Source: Ignavibacteriales bacterium | GTDB taxonomy: Bacteria; Bacteroidota; Ignavibacteria; Ignavibacteriales; Ignavibacteriaceae | Length of the DNA: 46,082 nucleotides | Direction: 5' to 3' | Assembly: GCA_020061995.1 (NCBI GenBank) | Contig: JAGUXE010000223.1 | Coordinates: 1-46,082, forward strand | Part shown: piece by piece, positions 35,836 to 43,934 of the stretch | Position numbering within the stretch: position 1 is the stretch's first letter | Layout of the letters: every line of letters starts with the position of its first letter | Position numbers and translations under genes: made by a program | Notes under the pieces: generated by a model | Databases searched by the model: none | What the model was told of the DNA's origin: nothing | Seen by the model: the letters and a program-made list of their open reading frames with translations, nothing else

Positions 35836-36999
35836 ATGGAGAAGTTTTTTGAATTCATTTCTCATGGATTTACGCAATTCATGAGTTACACTTCCTTTGC
35901 AAGCATTACAGGTGGACACGTTGTTATGATTGTAGTTGCCCTAATTTTTATTTACTTGGCAATTGCAAAAGATTACGAGCCTCTTCTACTTATTCCAATT
36001 GGCTTTGGAATGCTGATTGGTAATATTCCGTTTAATCTTGGGGCAGGGCTCCAAGTCGGAATTTATGAAGAAGGGAGTGTTCTTAATTATCTCTATTTTG
36101 GAGTTACAAAGGGAATCTATCCTCCCCTAATATTCTTAGGTATTGGTGCGATGACAGATTTCTCTACTCTTCTTTCCAACCCGAAATTAATTTTACTTGG
36201 TGCTGCCGCACAGCTTGGTATTTTTGGTGCATATACGATTTCATTAGCTTTAGGTTATATCCCCGAACAAGCTGCGGCAATCGCAATTATTGGTGGCGCA
36301 GACGGACCAACGGCAATTTTTCTTTCGTCAAAGCTGGCTCCCGAACTTGTCGGAGCGATTGCAGTTTCGGCATATTCATATATGGCTCTTGTCCCCGTAA
36401 TTCAACCACCGATTATGAGATTGCTGACAAACGATAAAGAACGAAGAATTAGAATGAAACCGCCAAGAACGGTTTCTAAAACTGAAAAAGTTATGTTCCC
36501 GATTATCGGATTATTACTCACATGTTTTATTACTCCGAGTGCTCTTCCACTTTTAGGGATGTTATTCTTCGGGAATTTATTAAAAGAGAGTGGTGTAACT
36601 AAACGACTTGCCGATACTGCAAAAGGAGCATTAATTGATATTGTAACTATTCTTATCGGATTAACTGTCGGAGCTTCTACTCAAGCTACTACCTTTTTGA
36701 CACCTGCTTCAATTGGAATTTTTGTACTTGGTGCTGTCTCATTTGTTATCGCAACAACAGGTGGAGTTTTATTTGCCAAGTTCATGAATCTCTTTTTAAG
36801 TGATGAAAATAAAATAAATCCGTTGATAGGAAACTCCGGTGTTTCTGCCGTCCCTGATAGTGCACGAGTGTCACAAATGATTGGTTTGCAATATGATAAA
36901 ACAAACCATCTGTTAATGCACGCGATGGCTCCAAATGTTGCCGGTGTTATCGGTAGCGCTGTTGCAGCCGGTATTATGTTAAGTTTCTTTATGGGATAG
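35836..36999 (+). CDS. mmdB: Sodium-pumping decarboxylase beta subunit
   Basis: A 387-residue membrane protein that decarboxylates carboxybiotin and pumps Na+ out of the cell. OadB/MmdB hallmarks: NIPFNLGAGLQVGIYEEGSVLNYLYFGVTKGIYPPLIFLGIGAMTDFSTLLSNP, AIIGGADGPTAIFLSSKLAPELVGAIAVSAYSYMALVP, and the C-terminal ISAVPDSARV-like segment (GVSAVPDSARVSQ) and HLLMHAMAPNVAGVIGSAVAAG. The Asp in GAMTDF and GGADGPT are the likely ion-path residues. It begins two bases after the carrier stop and is the last gene of the operon, followed by a strong terminator. Confidence 0.95.
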   Translation: MEKFFEFISHGFTQFMSYTSFASITGGHVVMIVVALIFIYLAIAKDYEPLLLIPIGFGMLIGNIPFNLGAGLQVGIYEEGSVLNYLYFGVTKGIYPPLIFLGIGAMTDFSTLLSNPKLILLGAAAQLGIFGAYTISLALGYIPEQAAAIAIIGGADGPTAIFLSSKLAPELVGAIAVSAYSYMALVPVIQPPIMRLLTNDKERRIRMKPPRTVSKTEKVMFPIIGLLLTCFITPSALPLLGMLFFGNLLKESGVTKRLADTAKGALIDIVTILIGLTVGASTQATTFLTPASIGIFVLGAVSFVIATTGGVLFAKFMNLFLSDENKINPLIGNSGVSAVPDSARVSQMIGLQYDKTNHLLMHAMAPNVAGVIGSAVAAGIMLSFFMG

Positions 37000-37030
37000 A
37001 GTCCGAAAACAAAATATTTTTGAAAGATTA

Positions 37031-37074
37031 TTTAGAGTAATGTTTAGAGTAATTCTAGCATTACTCTTTTTTTT
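37031..37074 (+). terminator. Intrinsic terminator with duplicated left arm after mmdB
   Basis: AGAGTAAT (37046-37053), a six-base loop, ATTACTCT (37060-37067), then eight T residues (37067-37074): a strong terminator. The left arm is duplicated: TTTAGAGTAAT occurs at 37031-37041 and again at 37043-37053, so the right arm could pair with either copy. The AAGGAG of the next gene follows directly (37075-37080). Confidence 0.9.
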
Positions 37075-37087
37075 AAGGAGCAAATTT

Positions 37088-37807
37088 ATGCCAAGTAAAT
37101 CTATAGGTATAAAGGAAGTAAAAACAGAGATTCGTAGTTTAGAGAATTCTTCAAAGGCAAAATTTTTACAACAGTTTTTCAAAACAGGAAAAGGTGAATA
37201 TGCGGAAGGAGACATTTTTCTTGGAATTACTGTCCCCGTTTCGAGAAGCCTCGCAAAAAAATTTAGCGATCTTTTAATAGATGATTCTTTTTCATTATTA
37301 AAATCCAAACTTCATGAAGAAAGATTAATTGCATTATTTATCATAACTCATCATTTCGAAAGATCACCAATTGAGAAGCAGAAAGATATTATAGATAAAT
37401 ATTTGGCTCATACAAAATACATCAACAATTGGGATCTTGTAGATTCGAGTGCGTATAAAATCTTGGGTAAATATCTTCTTGATAAACCGAAAGATGTTCT
37501 TTTTAAGTTGGCAAAATCCCCGATGCTTTGGGAAAGAAGAATTGCGATGGTATCAACTTATGCATTTATTAAACAGAAAGAATCGACTTTAACATTTCAA
37601 CTTGCTCTGTTACTAATGAATGATAAAGAAGATTTAATGCATAAAGCAGTTGGCTGGATGTTACGTGAAGCGGGAAAACATGACCCAATCGGACTGGAGA
37701 TTTTTCTTTCGGAAAATTACAAAAAAATGCCGCGGACTATGTTGAGGTATTCAATCGAAAAATTTTCGGAGAAAAAAAGGAAAGCATTTTTAACCGGTAA
37801 TATTTGA
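37088..37807 (+). CDS. AlkD-like DNA alkylation repair protein
   Basis: A 239-residue all-helical protein of HEAT-like repeats, the AlkD/AlkC DNA glycosylase fold. Recognisable segments: GITVPVSRSLAKKF, EERLIALFIITHHFE, YINNWDLVDSSAYKILGKYL, LWERRIAMVSTYAFI and MHKAVGWMLREAGKHD. Such proteins remove bulky or positively charged alkylated bases. The start is the ATG at 37088, preceded by AAGGAG; a longer frame from 37040 would run through the terminator hairpin and is rejected. Probably its own transcript or read-through from the decarboxylase operon. Confidence 0.92.
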   Translation: MPSKSIGIKEVKTEIRSLENSSKAKFLQQFFKTGKGEYAEGDIFLGITVPVSRSLAKKFSDLLIDDSFSLLKSKLHEERLIALFIITHHFERSPIEKQKDIIDKYLAHTKYINNWDLVDSSAYKILGKYLLDKPKDVLFKLAKSPMLWERRIAMVSTYAFIKQKESTLTFQLALLLMNDKEDLMHKAVGWMLREAGKHDPIGLEIFLSENYKKMPRTMLRYSIEKFSEKKRKAFLTGNI

Positions 37808-37839
37808 ACCGATTAAAAAAAACATTTCACACGAAATTT

Positions 37840-39249
37840 TTACTGAATACTTTTTGTTACTTCAATTCCAAGTTGTTCCATTCGGTAACGAAGCTTAGAA
37901 CGCGAAAGCCCCAATACCTTAGCAGCTTTAACCTGATTTCCGTTTGTAATTTTTAAAGTTTTCTGTATTAATGTTTTAAGTACTACTTCAATTAGAATTC
38001 CTTTCGGAGGAATTTTCAACACAAACTTTTCATCATCATCTTTTGAAATGATGTTATTCTGTGTTTTCATGAAGTGAAGATGTTTCTCTTTTAATTCATC
38101 ATCTTCAAGAAGTATAATTGCTCTTTCGAGCACGTTTCGTAATTCACGAACGTTACCCTTCCATTGATAAGATTTTAATAATTCGAGTGCACCTTCATCA
38201 ATTCCTTTAATTTGCTTTCCGAATTTTTGTGCAAATTCTTTTAAGAATGAATATGCGAGCAGCGGAATATCATCTTTCCTTTCACGCAAAGGAGGAACGA
38301 CAATATTTGCTACATTCAAACGATAATATAAATCTTCTCTAAATCTTCCGTTTCTTACTTCTTCTTCAAGACTTCTATTAGTCGCCGCTAAAATTCTTAC
38401 ATCAATAGCTATTTCCTTTTCACCTCCGAGCCGGAAGAATTTTTTTTCCTGTAAAACACGAAGAAGTTTGGCTTGTAAGTCAAGTGATAACTCACCAATC
38501 TCATCAAGTAATATTGTTCCTTTAGAAGCTAATTCAAATTTACCCAATTTAGTTTTTTGAAGTGCCCCTGTAAAAGCTCCTCTTTCATGTCCAAAGAATT
38601 CACTCTCTGCAAGTTCTTTCGGAATTGCAGAACAATTTATCTGTATAAATGGAGCATCTTTGCGAGGGCTGTTTTGATGAATGAATTTTGCTATCATTTC
38701 TTTTCCGGTACCGCTTTCTCCTTCGATAAGAATAGTAGTATCGGAACTTTTGGCAAGTTTTTCGACAGATGATAATAGACGGTGCATTTTGTTACCGTTG
38801 CCGAAAAACTCTCTTGTTAATACATCTTCTTTTAATCTCAGTTGAAGTCTGTCAACTTCATTTTTCAGATAAACTACATTAAGTGCTTTATCAATAGCAA
38901 TTTGTAATTGATCAAGGTCTATCGGTTTTAAAAGAAAATCGAATGCACCCGATTTCATTGCGTTCACAGCAATTTTCACATCTGAATAGCCGGTGATCAT
39001 TATAACGGGAATATTAAAATGTCGCTTTTGAAAATCTTTTAATAAATCAAGACCGTTATGTGTAGTAAGATAAATGTCGAGTAAAATAATATCCGGTTCA
39101 AATTCAATAATACGTTCAGAGGCTTCCTCACCGTTCAAACAAAAATCTGCGTCGTAACCAAGCTTTATTAATACTCGCTTAAGTGATATGCAAACTAATT
39201 CATCGTCGTCAATAATTAATATTTTTCTGTTCATAATTTTATTATCCAT
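37840..39249 (-). CDS. Sigma-54-dependent response regulator, likely flagellar (FlgR/FleR-like)
   Basis: A 469-residue NtrC-type activator: receiver with Asp58 (IILLDIYLTTHNG) and Lys in LLKPID, AAA+ domain with Walker A GESGTGKE, the GAFTGA loop (ERGAFTGALQ), Walker B LLDEIGEL, and a C-terminal Fis-type helix-turn-helix (NQVKAAKVLGLSRSKLRYRM). The ATG at 39249 overlaps the kinase stop as TAATG; a second ATG five codons in is possible. Its position beside flgM and fliD suggests it activates sigma-54 flagellar promoters, but this is inferred from location. Confidence 0.93.
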   Translation of the reverse strand: MDNKIMNRKILIIDDDELVCISLKRVLIKLGYDADFCLNGEEASERIIEFEPDIILLDIYLTTHNGLDLLKDFQKRHFNIPVIMITGYSDVKIAVNAMKSGAFDFLLKPIDLDQLQIAIDKALNVVYLKNEVDRLQLRLKEDVLTREFFGNGNKMHRLLSSVEKLAKSSDTTILIEGESGTGKEMIAKFIHQNSPRKDAPFIQINCSAIPKELAESEFFGHERGAFTGALQKTKLGKFELASKGTILLDEIGELSLDLQAKLLRVLQEKKFFRLGGEKEIAIDVRILAATNRSLEEEVRNGRFREDLYYRLNVANIVVPPLRERKDDIPLLAYSFLKEFAQKFGKQIKGIDEGALELLKSYQWKGNVRELRNVLERAIILLEDDELKEKHLHFMKTQNNIISKDDDEKFVLKIPPKGILIEVVLKTLIQKTLKITNGNQVKAAKVLGLSRSKLRYRMEQLGIEVTKSIQ

Positions 39250-39944
39250 TAAATAACAAATTTAATAATGAAGCGTGAACCTTTACCGAATTCACTTTCA
39301 AATTCAAGTTTTGAATTATATTCATCGAGTAGCATTTTGCAAACACTCAATCCGAGCCCTATTCCTGTTTCTTTGTTTGTATAGAAATCGTTAAATATTT
39401 TTTCTCTGTTACAATCTTCAATGCCCATCCCGTTATCTTCAATTTCCCAGAACACAAATTTCTCATCGCTAACGGTTTCTTCATAAGATCGAATTGAAAT
39501 CTTCCCATCTTTATTAGAAGCTTCAATGGCGTTAGTTATCAAATTTAGAAACACCTGCAACATTTTTAATTTTTGAAATTTAACCTTGGGGAGATTGCTT
39601 TGAAGATTTGTTACTATTTCGATATTCAACTTCCGACAATTTGCCAACATTATTCCCGTTGCTTTTTCTGTTATTTGATTAACAGAAACATATTCTTCAA
39701 TTGAATTGTTCTTTTTTGAGAAATCTAGGAGGTTTTCAATTAATTGATTAATTCTTTCGGAGGATTCAAGACAGGCGTTGACACATTCAATTATTTCCGG
39801 ATTTAGTTCGTCCTTATTTATTTTTATGTAGTCAAGATTAAGATTAATGACAGAAAGAGGATTACGAATTTCATGTATTAGCCCGGCGGAGAGCCGTCCT
39901 AAAATGTGAAGTTTATTTTCCTGTATTTTTTCTTCGATAATCAT
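39249..39944 (-). CDS. Small cytosolic histidine kinase partnered with the sigma-54 activator
   Basis: A 231-residue kinase consisting only of HisKA (His24 in GLIHEIRNPLSV) and HATPase (NLITNAIEASN, EDNGMGIEDCNR, GIGLGLSVCKMLLDEY). No membrane helix and no sensor domain are present, so signals must come through a partner, as for the flagellar kinase FlgS of epsilonproteobacteria. It is translationally coupled (TAATG) to the downstream activator. A flagellar role is suggested by the neighbouring flgM, fliD, fliS and flagellin genes. Confidence 0.9.
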   Translation of the reverse strand: MIIEEKIQENKLHILGRLSAGLIHEIRNPLSVINLNLDYIKINKDELNPEIIECVNACLESSERINQLIENLLDFSKKNNSIEEYVSVNQITEKATGIMLANCRKLNIEIVTNLQSNLPKVKFQKLKMLQVFLNLITNAIEASNKDGKISIRSYEETVSDEKFVFWEIEDNGMGIEDCNREKIFNDFYTNKETGIGLGLSVCKMLLDEYNSKLEFESEFGKGSRFIIKFVI

Positions 39945-40034
39945 ACTGAAATAAAACCCCCGAATTTTTTATTTCAATATAACCTTTTTTGCAAGAAAAA
40001 TTACAAGCTCAAATAAAATTTTTTAGAGCTGTAT

Positions 40035-40283
40035 TTACTCAATTTCTTTTAGAATGGCTCCGGCAACATGGTTAATAACTTCATCTGAGTCATAAAACTT
40101 ATTAGAGATACGCTCTCTAATAAGAGTTTCATTTTTTATTTCGATTTTTTCCGTTTGCATTTGTTTAGCCATTTCAGAAATCTCTACTTTATCTTTTTGT
40201 ACGGAGTTTTCACCGTTTTTTGCTTTGGGATTTGTGACTTCTTTTGGTACAAAAAAATTCGATCCCACACCTTTAATTTCCAT
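40035..40283 (-). CDS. flgM: Anti-sigma-28 factor FlgM
   Basis: An 82-residue protein matching FlgM: a disordered, Lys/Asn-rich first half, then KVEISEMAKQMQ and the sigma-binding C-terminal region IRERISNKFYDSDEVINHVAGAILKEIE. FlgM holds sigma-28 inactive until the hook-basal body is complete and FlgM is exported. AGAGGTGAT precedes the ATG. It lies 146 bases after the FliT-like gene and 90 before the kinase gene, all minus strand. A sigma-28 promoter is visible for flagellin at 43818-43844, which supports the assignment. Confidence 0.82.
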   Translation of the reverse strand: MEIKGVGSNFFVPKEVTNPKAKNGENSVQKDKVEISEMAKQMQTEKIEIKNETLIRERISNKFYDSDEVINHVAGAILKEIE

Positions 40284-40429
40284 TATATCACCTCTGATAT
40301 TACACTATTTTCCGGAACTTTAATTTTACAAGCTCTTTCTTACATTAGCCTGATACATTTGTAACTACACTATCGTATTTTTTTTGAATTAGTTTAGCTG
40401 CTCGCTAAAGATTTTTCAATCTAGTAAAA

Positions 40430-40762
40430 CTACCTGCTATAAACCGATAATTTTTTCTTGTTCAATGAAGAAGCTAATTCACGTTTTATTCTTTTATCTT
40501 CTTCGGAAAATGTTTTGACTGTCTCACTATATAGTTTTTCGATAATTTTAGCTTTTGAAAGGGCTTCCGGTTCAAATTCTATTAATTTATCCACTCCATA
40601 GTTTTCGAGCAATTCAGATTTAATTTGATGAACATGTTCCATTTGATTAATAATCTTTGGGAATTGATCATCAAAATTATCAAAAGTAAGACCATCAAAG
40701 GAATTCATAACACCGTCGAGCATCACCATTAATTCACTATTTTTTAATTCAATCTCTTCCAT
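40430..40762 (-). CDS. Small helical protein after fliD, possible FliT-like flagellar chaperone
   Basis: A 110-residue, highly charged, predicted all-helical protein (MEEIELKNSELMVMLDGVMNS... ASSLNKKKLSVYSR) with no membrane segment. Sequence alone does not identify it. Its ATG overlaps the fliD stop (TAATG), the place where the FliD export chaperone FliT is usually encoded, and its size and helical character fit FliT. I therefore suggest a FliT analogue, by position rather than by motif. Confidence 0.6.
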   Translation of the reverse strand: MEEIELKNSELMVMLDGVMNSFDGLTFDNFDDQFPKIINQMEHVHQIKSELLENYGVDKLIEFEPEALSKAKIIEKLYSETVKTFSEEDKRIKRELASSLNKKKLSVYSR

Positions 40763-42537
40763 TATCTATAGAATCCATTTCCCATTATAAATGTTGATTG
40801 GCTTGACAAGATTGCATTCATGCGCGACATTGACTTCATATTTCGTAACCTGAGATCAGAAGTGTTTTTTTCTATTTTTTCTTCAGTCTTTTTGATTCTA
40901 TCATCAAGATAACTAATTGATCTGTCAAAACTATTTTTCGTTTTATGTAAATAGCCCTCAGCATTAATGTATAATTCAACTCTGGAATAAATCTTTTTAG
41001 CGACACCATTTTCCGAATTGAAAACTGCTTCAACTTGCTCTGGATACTCTTTTATTGCTTTTTCAAGTTTAGAGGCATCCGTCAATGTTAATCCATCGGT
41101 AACACTGAAAGTAATTCCGAGTTTAGATAAAGAATTAAGTTCATTTGGATTTAAGCCCGGAATAGCTCCCACTGAAGCTGAAGTAAAAAGATTTAATAAT
41201 GTGTCGGCGGCTGTATCTCCGACAAGAATACCTCGTCCTTCGTCTTTTGTAGACTTCGTCTTTTCTCTTAAAAAAAGATAAATTTCATTTAATTTCTTTA
41301 TGTAATCTTGTATCTTTTCGGTGACTGCGGCCGAATCACTTGCAACACTTAGGTTAACTGTTGTATCGGTTTCTTTCATAAGTGATTTTAAATTAACAGT
41401 TGAACCCTGTACTAAATCTGAAATCGAATTAGAATTTCTTTCTACGCTGATTCCATTAAATTCAATTTTAGCGTTTAATAAATCAGTTGTATAGATAAAC
41501 CCGGGAGTATCAGTTCCGGCTGTATCCTGAACAAATGCATTCCGCGAACTTCCAAGATTAAGACCGAGACTTGATAAAGCTTCTCCTCCGTTCACATCAG
41601 CTATTGATAATATTTTATATCCTTCTCCAGATTTTTTTGTAGCCAAAGACAATTGAGAAAGTGAGTCATTAGGAGTAAAAATAGAAGCATTTAATAACCC
41701 GGAACCACCGATAACTTTATCGGAAGAAATATTTAATTCTGATAAAATCCCACTAGAGTCTCCATCGATTGTTAAATATTTTGAAGAATCGGTAACCGTA
41801 ATTTTTAGTTGAAAATTTGATCCGTCAACTACCTTCTCCGCAGAAACTCCACTTACCAAATTTATTTGAGTAGCAATACTATCCAATACATCGCTATAAT
41901 CTCCTGCGGCGTAAGTTATTTGAGTCACTTTATCATTCAATTTTAGATTAAAAGTTCCTGCACTCGCCGTGCTGCCTGTGACAGAATTGGATGTTACTAT
42001 AGCTTTGTCCGAATTAATAGCACTTTGAATTTTTTCAATTACTTTTTTATTAGAAATCTTACCGTCTGTAAAATCAGAAGCTTCAAAAACAACATCAATA
42101 TTACTCGTCATTACCCCGCCAACACCATCACCTGAAGTTATTACCATACTATGGGTTCCTGGAGCAATAATTGTTGTCGAATCGGCGGTTGAAGTTTGAT
42201 CTAACGAAATTACAGTATCACTTTTAGCAAGTTGATTAATTCTAAGAGAATGTGAGCCTAATTGTGCTGCACTGGTGGATGTTATATCAGCAAATGTTGT
42301 ATTTGAAGAGGTTGCTTTCTTAACTAAAAACGCTGAAGAGGTCCCTGTTTGTTGTAAACTATATGAAATCCCCTTTAGAGCACCCAATTTGTCAGCAATT
42401 GTAGTATAAGCAGTTTGAAGTTTAGTCCATTTTTCCTTTTTCTTGGTAAGAGGGTCAACTTTCTTTTTGGTTTCACTCGTTTGCCAATCATTAACGAAAT
42501 TGTTGATTCCGTCTATTGATAACATATTATAAGCCAT
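40762..42537 (-). CDS. fliD: Flagellar filament cap protein FliD (HAP2)
   Basis: A 591-residue FliD: N-terminal conserved helix region with TKKKEKWTKLQTAYTTIADKLGALK and AAQLGSHSLRINQLAKSDTV, a long variable Ser/Thr/Asn-rich centre for the outer cap domains, and the C-terminal FliD_C part (LFTSASVGAIPGLNPNELNSLSKLGITFSVTDGLTLTDASKLEKAI, GVAKKIYSRVELYI, then a coiled-coil end SISYLDDRIKKTEEKIEKN). It caps the growing filament and folds flagellin subunits. The gene lies six bases after fliS, forming a fliS-fliD-fliT-like row. Confidence 0.93.
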   Translation of the reverse strand: MAYNMLSIDGINNFVNDWQTSETKKKVDPLTKKKEKWTKLQTAYTTIADKLGALKGISYSLQQTGTSSAFLVKKATSSNTTFADITSTSAAQLGSHSLRINQLAKSDTVISLDQTSTADSTTIIAPGTHSMVITSGDGVGGVMTSNIDVVFEASDFTDGKISNKKVIEKIQSAINSDKAIVTSNSVTGSTASAGTFNLKLNDKVTQITYAAGDYSDVLDSIATQINLVSGVSAEKVVDGSNFQLKITVTDSSKYLTIDGDSSGILSELNISSDKVIGGSGLLNASIFTPNDSLSQLSLATKKSGEGYKILSIADVNGGEALSSLGLNLGSSRNAFVQDTAGTDTPGFIYTTDLLNAKIEFNGISVERNSNSISDLVQGSTVNLKSLMKETDTTVNLSVASDSAAVTEKIQDYIKKLNEIYLFLREKTKSTKDEGRGILVGDTAADTLLNLFTSASVGAIPGLNPNELNSLSKLGITFSVTDGLTLTDASKLEKAIKEYPEQVEAVFNSENGVAKKIYSRVELYINAEGYLHKTKNSFDRSISYLDDRIKKTEEKIEKNTSDLRLRNMKSMSRMNAILSSQSTFIMGNGFYR

Positions 42538-42543
42538 TGAGTC

Positions 42544-42879
42544 CTACCTATTCTTTAGAGCTGTTTCCCAGGTTTCTTTCAATTCAGTTAATGTTTTTAA
42601 AACTACATCATAGTTTTTTTGTCTCATTTGTTCCTGGCAATAACGATATATTCTATAAAAGCCGATACAAATTTCTTTAGCTGCCGGATTATCGAAGTCA
42701 AGCGCATCAATTAAAACTTGCAGCGCTTCATTCGTTTTAACCATATTTTTCTTTTGAACATTTAGTATGGCGAATGAAAAAACCTTCATTATCAACTGCT
42801 CCGGCGAAGCTGAAAGTATCTCATTAACTAGATATTGATTTGCTCTTTGACTATTTATCTTAGAATTCATTGCATACAT
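42544..42879 (-). CDS. fliS: Flagellin export chaperone FliS
   Basis: A 111-residue four-helix FliS: RANQYLVNEILSASPEQLIMKVFSFAILNVQ, then the ALDFDNPAAKEICIGFYRIYRYCQEQM region. FliS binds the C-terminal end of flagellin in the cytoplasm and prevents early polymerisation. GAGG precedes the first ATG; a second ATG lies three codons in. It follows the flagellin terminator by about 25 bases, so it probably relies on read-through past that hairpin or on an unseen promoter. Confidence 0.9.
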   Translation of the reverse strand: MYAMNSKINSQRANQYLVNEILSASPEQLIMKVFSFAILNVQKKNMVKTNEALQVLIDALDFDNPAAKEICIGFYRIYRYCQEQMRQKNYDVVLKTLTELKETWETALKNR

Positions 42880-42904
42880 TTTTTTACCTCATTTTAGAAA
42901 AGAA

Positions 42905-42928
42905 AGCCCTCCCGAAAAGGGGAGGGCT
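42905..42928 (-). terminator. Intrinsic terminator of the flagellin gene
   Basis: AGCCCTCCC (42905-42913), a six-base loop and GGGAGGGCT (42920-42928) form a perfect GC-rich 9-bp stem 13 bases past the flagellin stop. On the minus strand it is followed by the T-rich TTTCTTTTCT. It would cap flagellin mRNA and let only a fraction of transcripts continue into fliS-fliD. Confidence 0.88.
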
Positions 42929-42941
42929 AAAGCAGTTTCAA

Positions 42942-43730
42942 TTAACGGAAAAGTTGTAACAATTGTTGAGGAGCTGCGTTCATTTGTCCCATCATTGAGG
43001 TTGCCAACTGGGTACCGATCTGACCTTTTGACGCTTCCATCTGTTCACCGAGAGCATCCGCATCAAATATTGATGAAATTGCTGCATCATTATTTGCAAT
43101 AGCTGCAGTAATAAATTCTTCCCTTGAATCAAGAACTTGACTCTGGTTACCAATATAGGTAATCGCTGTTCTAATATTGCTCTGGAAAGTAGAAATTGCC
43201 TGGGTTAATGAACCAGAATCGCCAGCTCTTAATGCTGTGAGGGCAGTAGCGTTATCACCAATTTTTAAACCGATATTAATTGTAACATCCGAAGCACCGG
43301 CAGCAAAAGTATTTGAGGCACTTGCTAACAGGTCAGTACTATTAATTTCGGTGTTTGTAAGAATTGTGTTGATTTCATCTGCAAGTGTTTTAACATCATT
43401 CTGAAGACTTGTGGAGTCCTTTAACGGATCTGTTGCATCTTCTTGTTTTGATTGAATTTGATTCAATTTGTCATAAACTTGTTGAAGAGCAGTTTCAGCT
43501 GTATTCAAGAAGTTTTTTGCAGAACTGATGTTAGAAATCTGAGATTTCATCTTTCGTGAAGCAGCTTCAAGTTGTTTACCAACGTTCCAACCTGATGTGT
43601 CGTCTGAAGCAGAATTGACTTTTTTAGCAGTTGCTAATTTCAATTGAGCTTTTTGAGTAGAACCTTGTGTTTTTGCTAAAGCATTATAGACTGCTTGAGC
43701 GCCAGCGTTTGAGTTAATTGAGAAAGCCAT
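42942..43730 (-). CDS. fliC: Flagellin, short form without outer domains
   Basis: A 262-residue flagellin. The N-terminal D0/D1 helices (FSINSNAGAQAVYNALAKTQ, then SASDDTSGWNVGKQLEAASRKM) and the C-terminal D1/D0 helices (QSQVLDSREEFITAAIANNDAAISSIFDADALGEQM... QQLLQLFR) are intact. The middle is very short, so the D2/D3 surface domains are missing, giving a thin filament protein. The start is the ATG at 43730, fixed by GGAGG six bases upstream; a 12-residue longer frame from 43766 runs through the leader. A sigma-28 promoter, a two-hairpin leader and a GC-rich terminator frame the gene, as expected for a very abundant protein. Confidence 0.95.
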   Translation of the reverse strand: MAFSINSNAGAQAVYNALAKTQGSTQKAQLKLATAKKVNSASDDTSGWNVGKQLEAASRKMKSQISNISSAKNFLNTAETALQQVYDKLNQIQSKQEDATDPLKDSTSLQNDVKTLADEINTILTNTEINSTDLLASASNTFAAGASDVTINIGLKIGDNATALTALRAGDSGSLTQAISTFQSNIRTAITYIGNQSQVLDSREEFITAAIANNDAAISSIFDADALGEQMEASKGQIGTQLATSMMGQMNAAPQQLLQLFR

Positions 43731-43762
43731 GAGATACCTCCATGTAAGTTTTGTTTGTTTAA

Positions 43763-43810
43763 CCAAGCATCCTTGCTTGGCTTGTTTGTTTTCGAGAACT
43801 TTTTGTTCTC
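43763..43810 (-). ncRNA. Two-hairpin 5' leader of flagellin mRNA
   Basis: Reading with flagellin, the leader begins with GAGAAC-AAAAA-GTTCTC (43810 down to 43794), located at the predicted transcription start. A second perfect stem of 7 bp follows: CCAAGCA/TGCTTGG (43763-43769 with 43774-43780, loop of four). The ribosome site and ATG come about 30 bases later. A stem at the extreme 5' end is a known way to stabilise abundant mRNAs; the function here is inferred. Confidence 0.6.
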
Positions 43811-43817
43811 AATAGCA

Positions 43818-43844
43818 TTATCGGAAAGTCAAAAAAAAAGTTTA
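43818..43844 (-). promoter_or_regulatory. Sigma-28 (FliA) promoter of flagellin
   Basis: On the minus strand TAAACTTT (43844-43837), exactly 11 bases, then TCCGATAA (43825-43818). The sigma-28 consensus is TAAAGTTT-N11-GCCGATAA, so only one base differs in each box. Transcription should start near 43811, giving a leader of about 80 bases. It predicts a fliA gene elsewhere in the genome and fits the flgM at 40035. Confidence 0.9.
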
Positions 43845-43934
43845 GCGTTTTTTGAAAAAAAAAATTAAAAAAAGTTTTAAAATGTTTTTTCGGCTGGTCA
43901 AACTGGGTTTTTGTGGTTATAATACCGATGTTCT

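Noticed and set aside
37040..37087. 16-residue N-terminal extension of the AlkD-like protein
   Set aside because: It would be encoded by the terminator stem, while AAGGAG is perfectly placed for the ATG at 37088.
39984..40008. TGTAATTTTTCTTGCA on the minus strand as a sigma-54 promoter for the small kinase
   Set aside because: The -12 box is good but the -24 box reads GT instead of GG; too weak to claim.
40393..40409. TTTAGC/GCTAAA 6-bp hairpin as a terminator of the fliS-fliD-fliT-like row
   Set aside because: No T-run follows on the minus strand; the stem is short.
43731..43766. 12-residue N-terminal extension of flagellin
   Set aside because: GGAGG six bases before the ATG at 43730 and the conserved flagellin N-terminus fix the shorter start.
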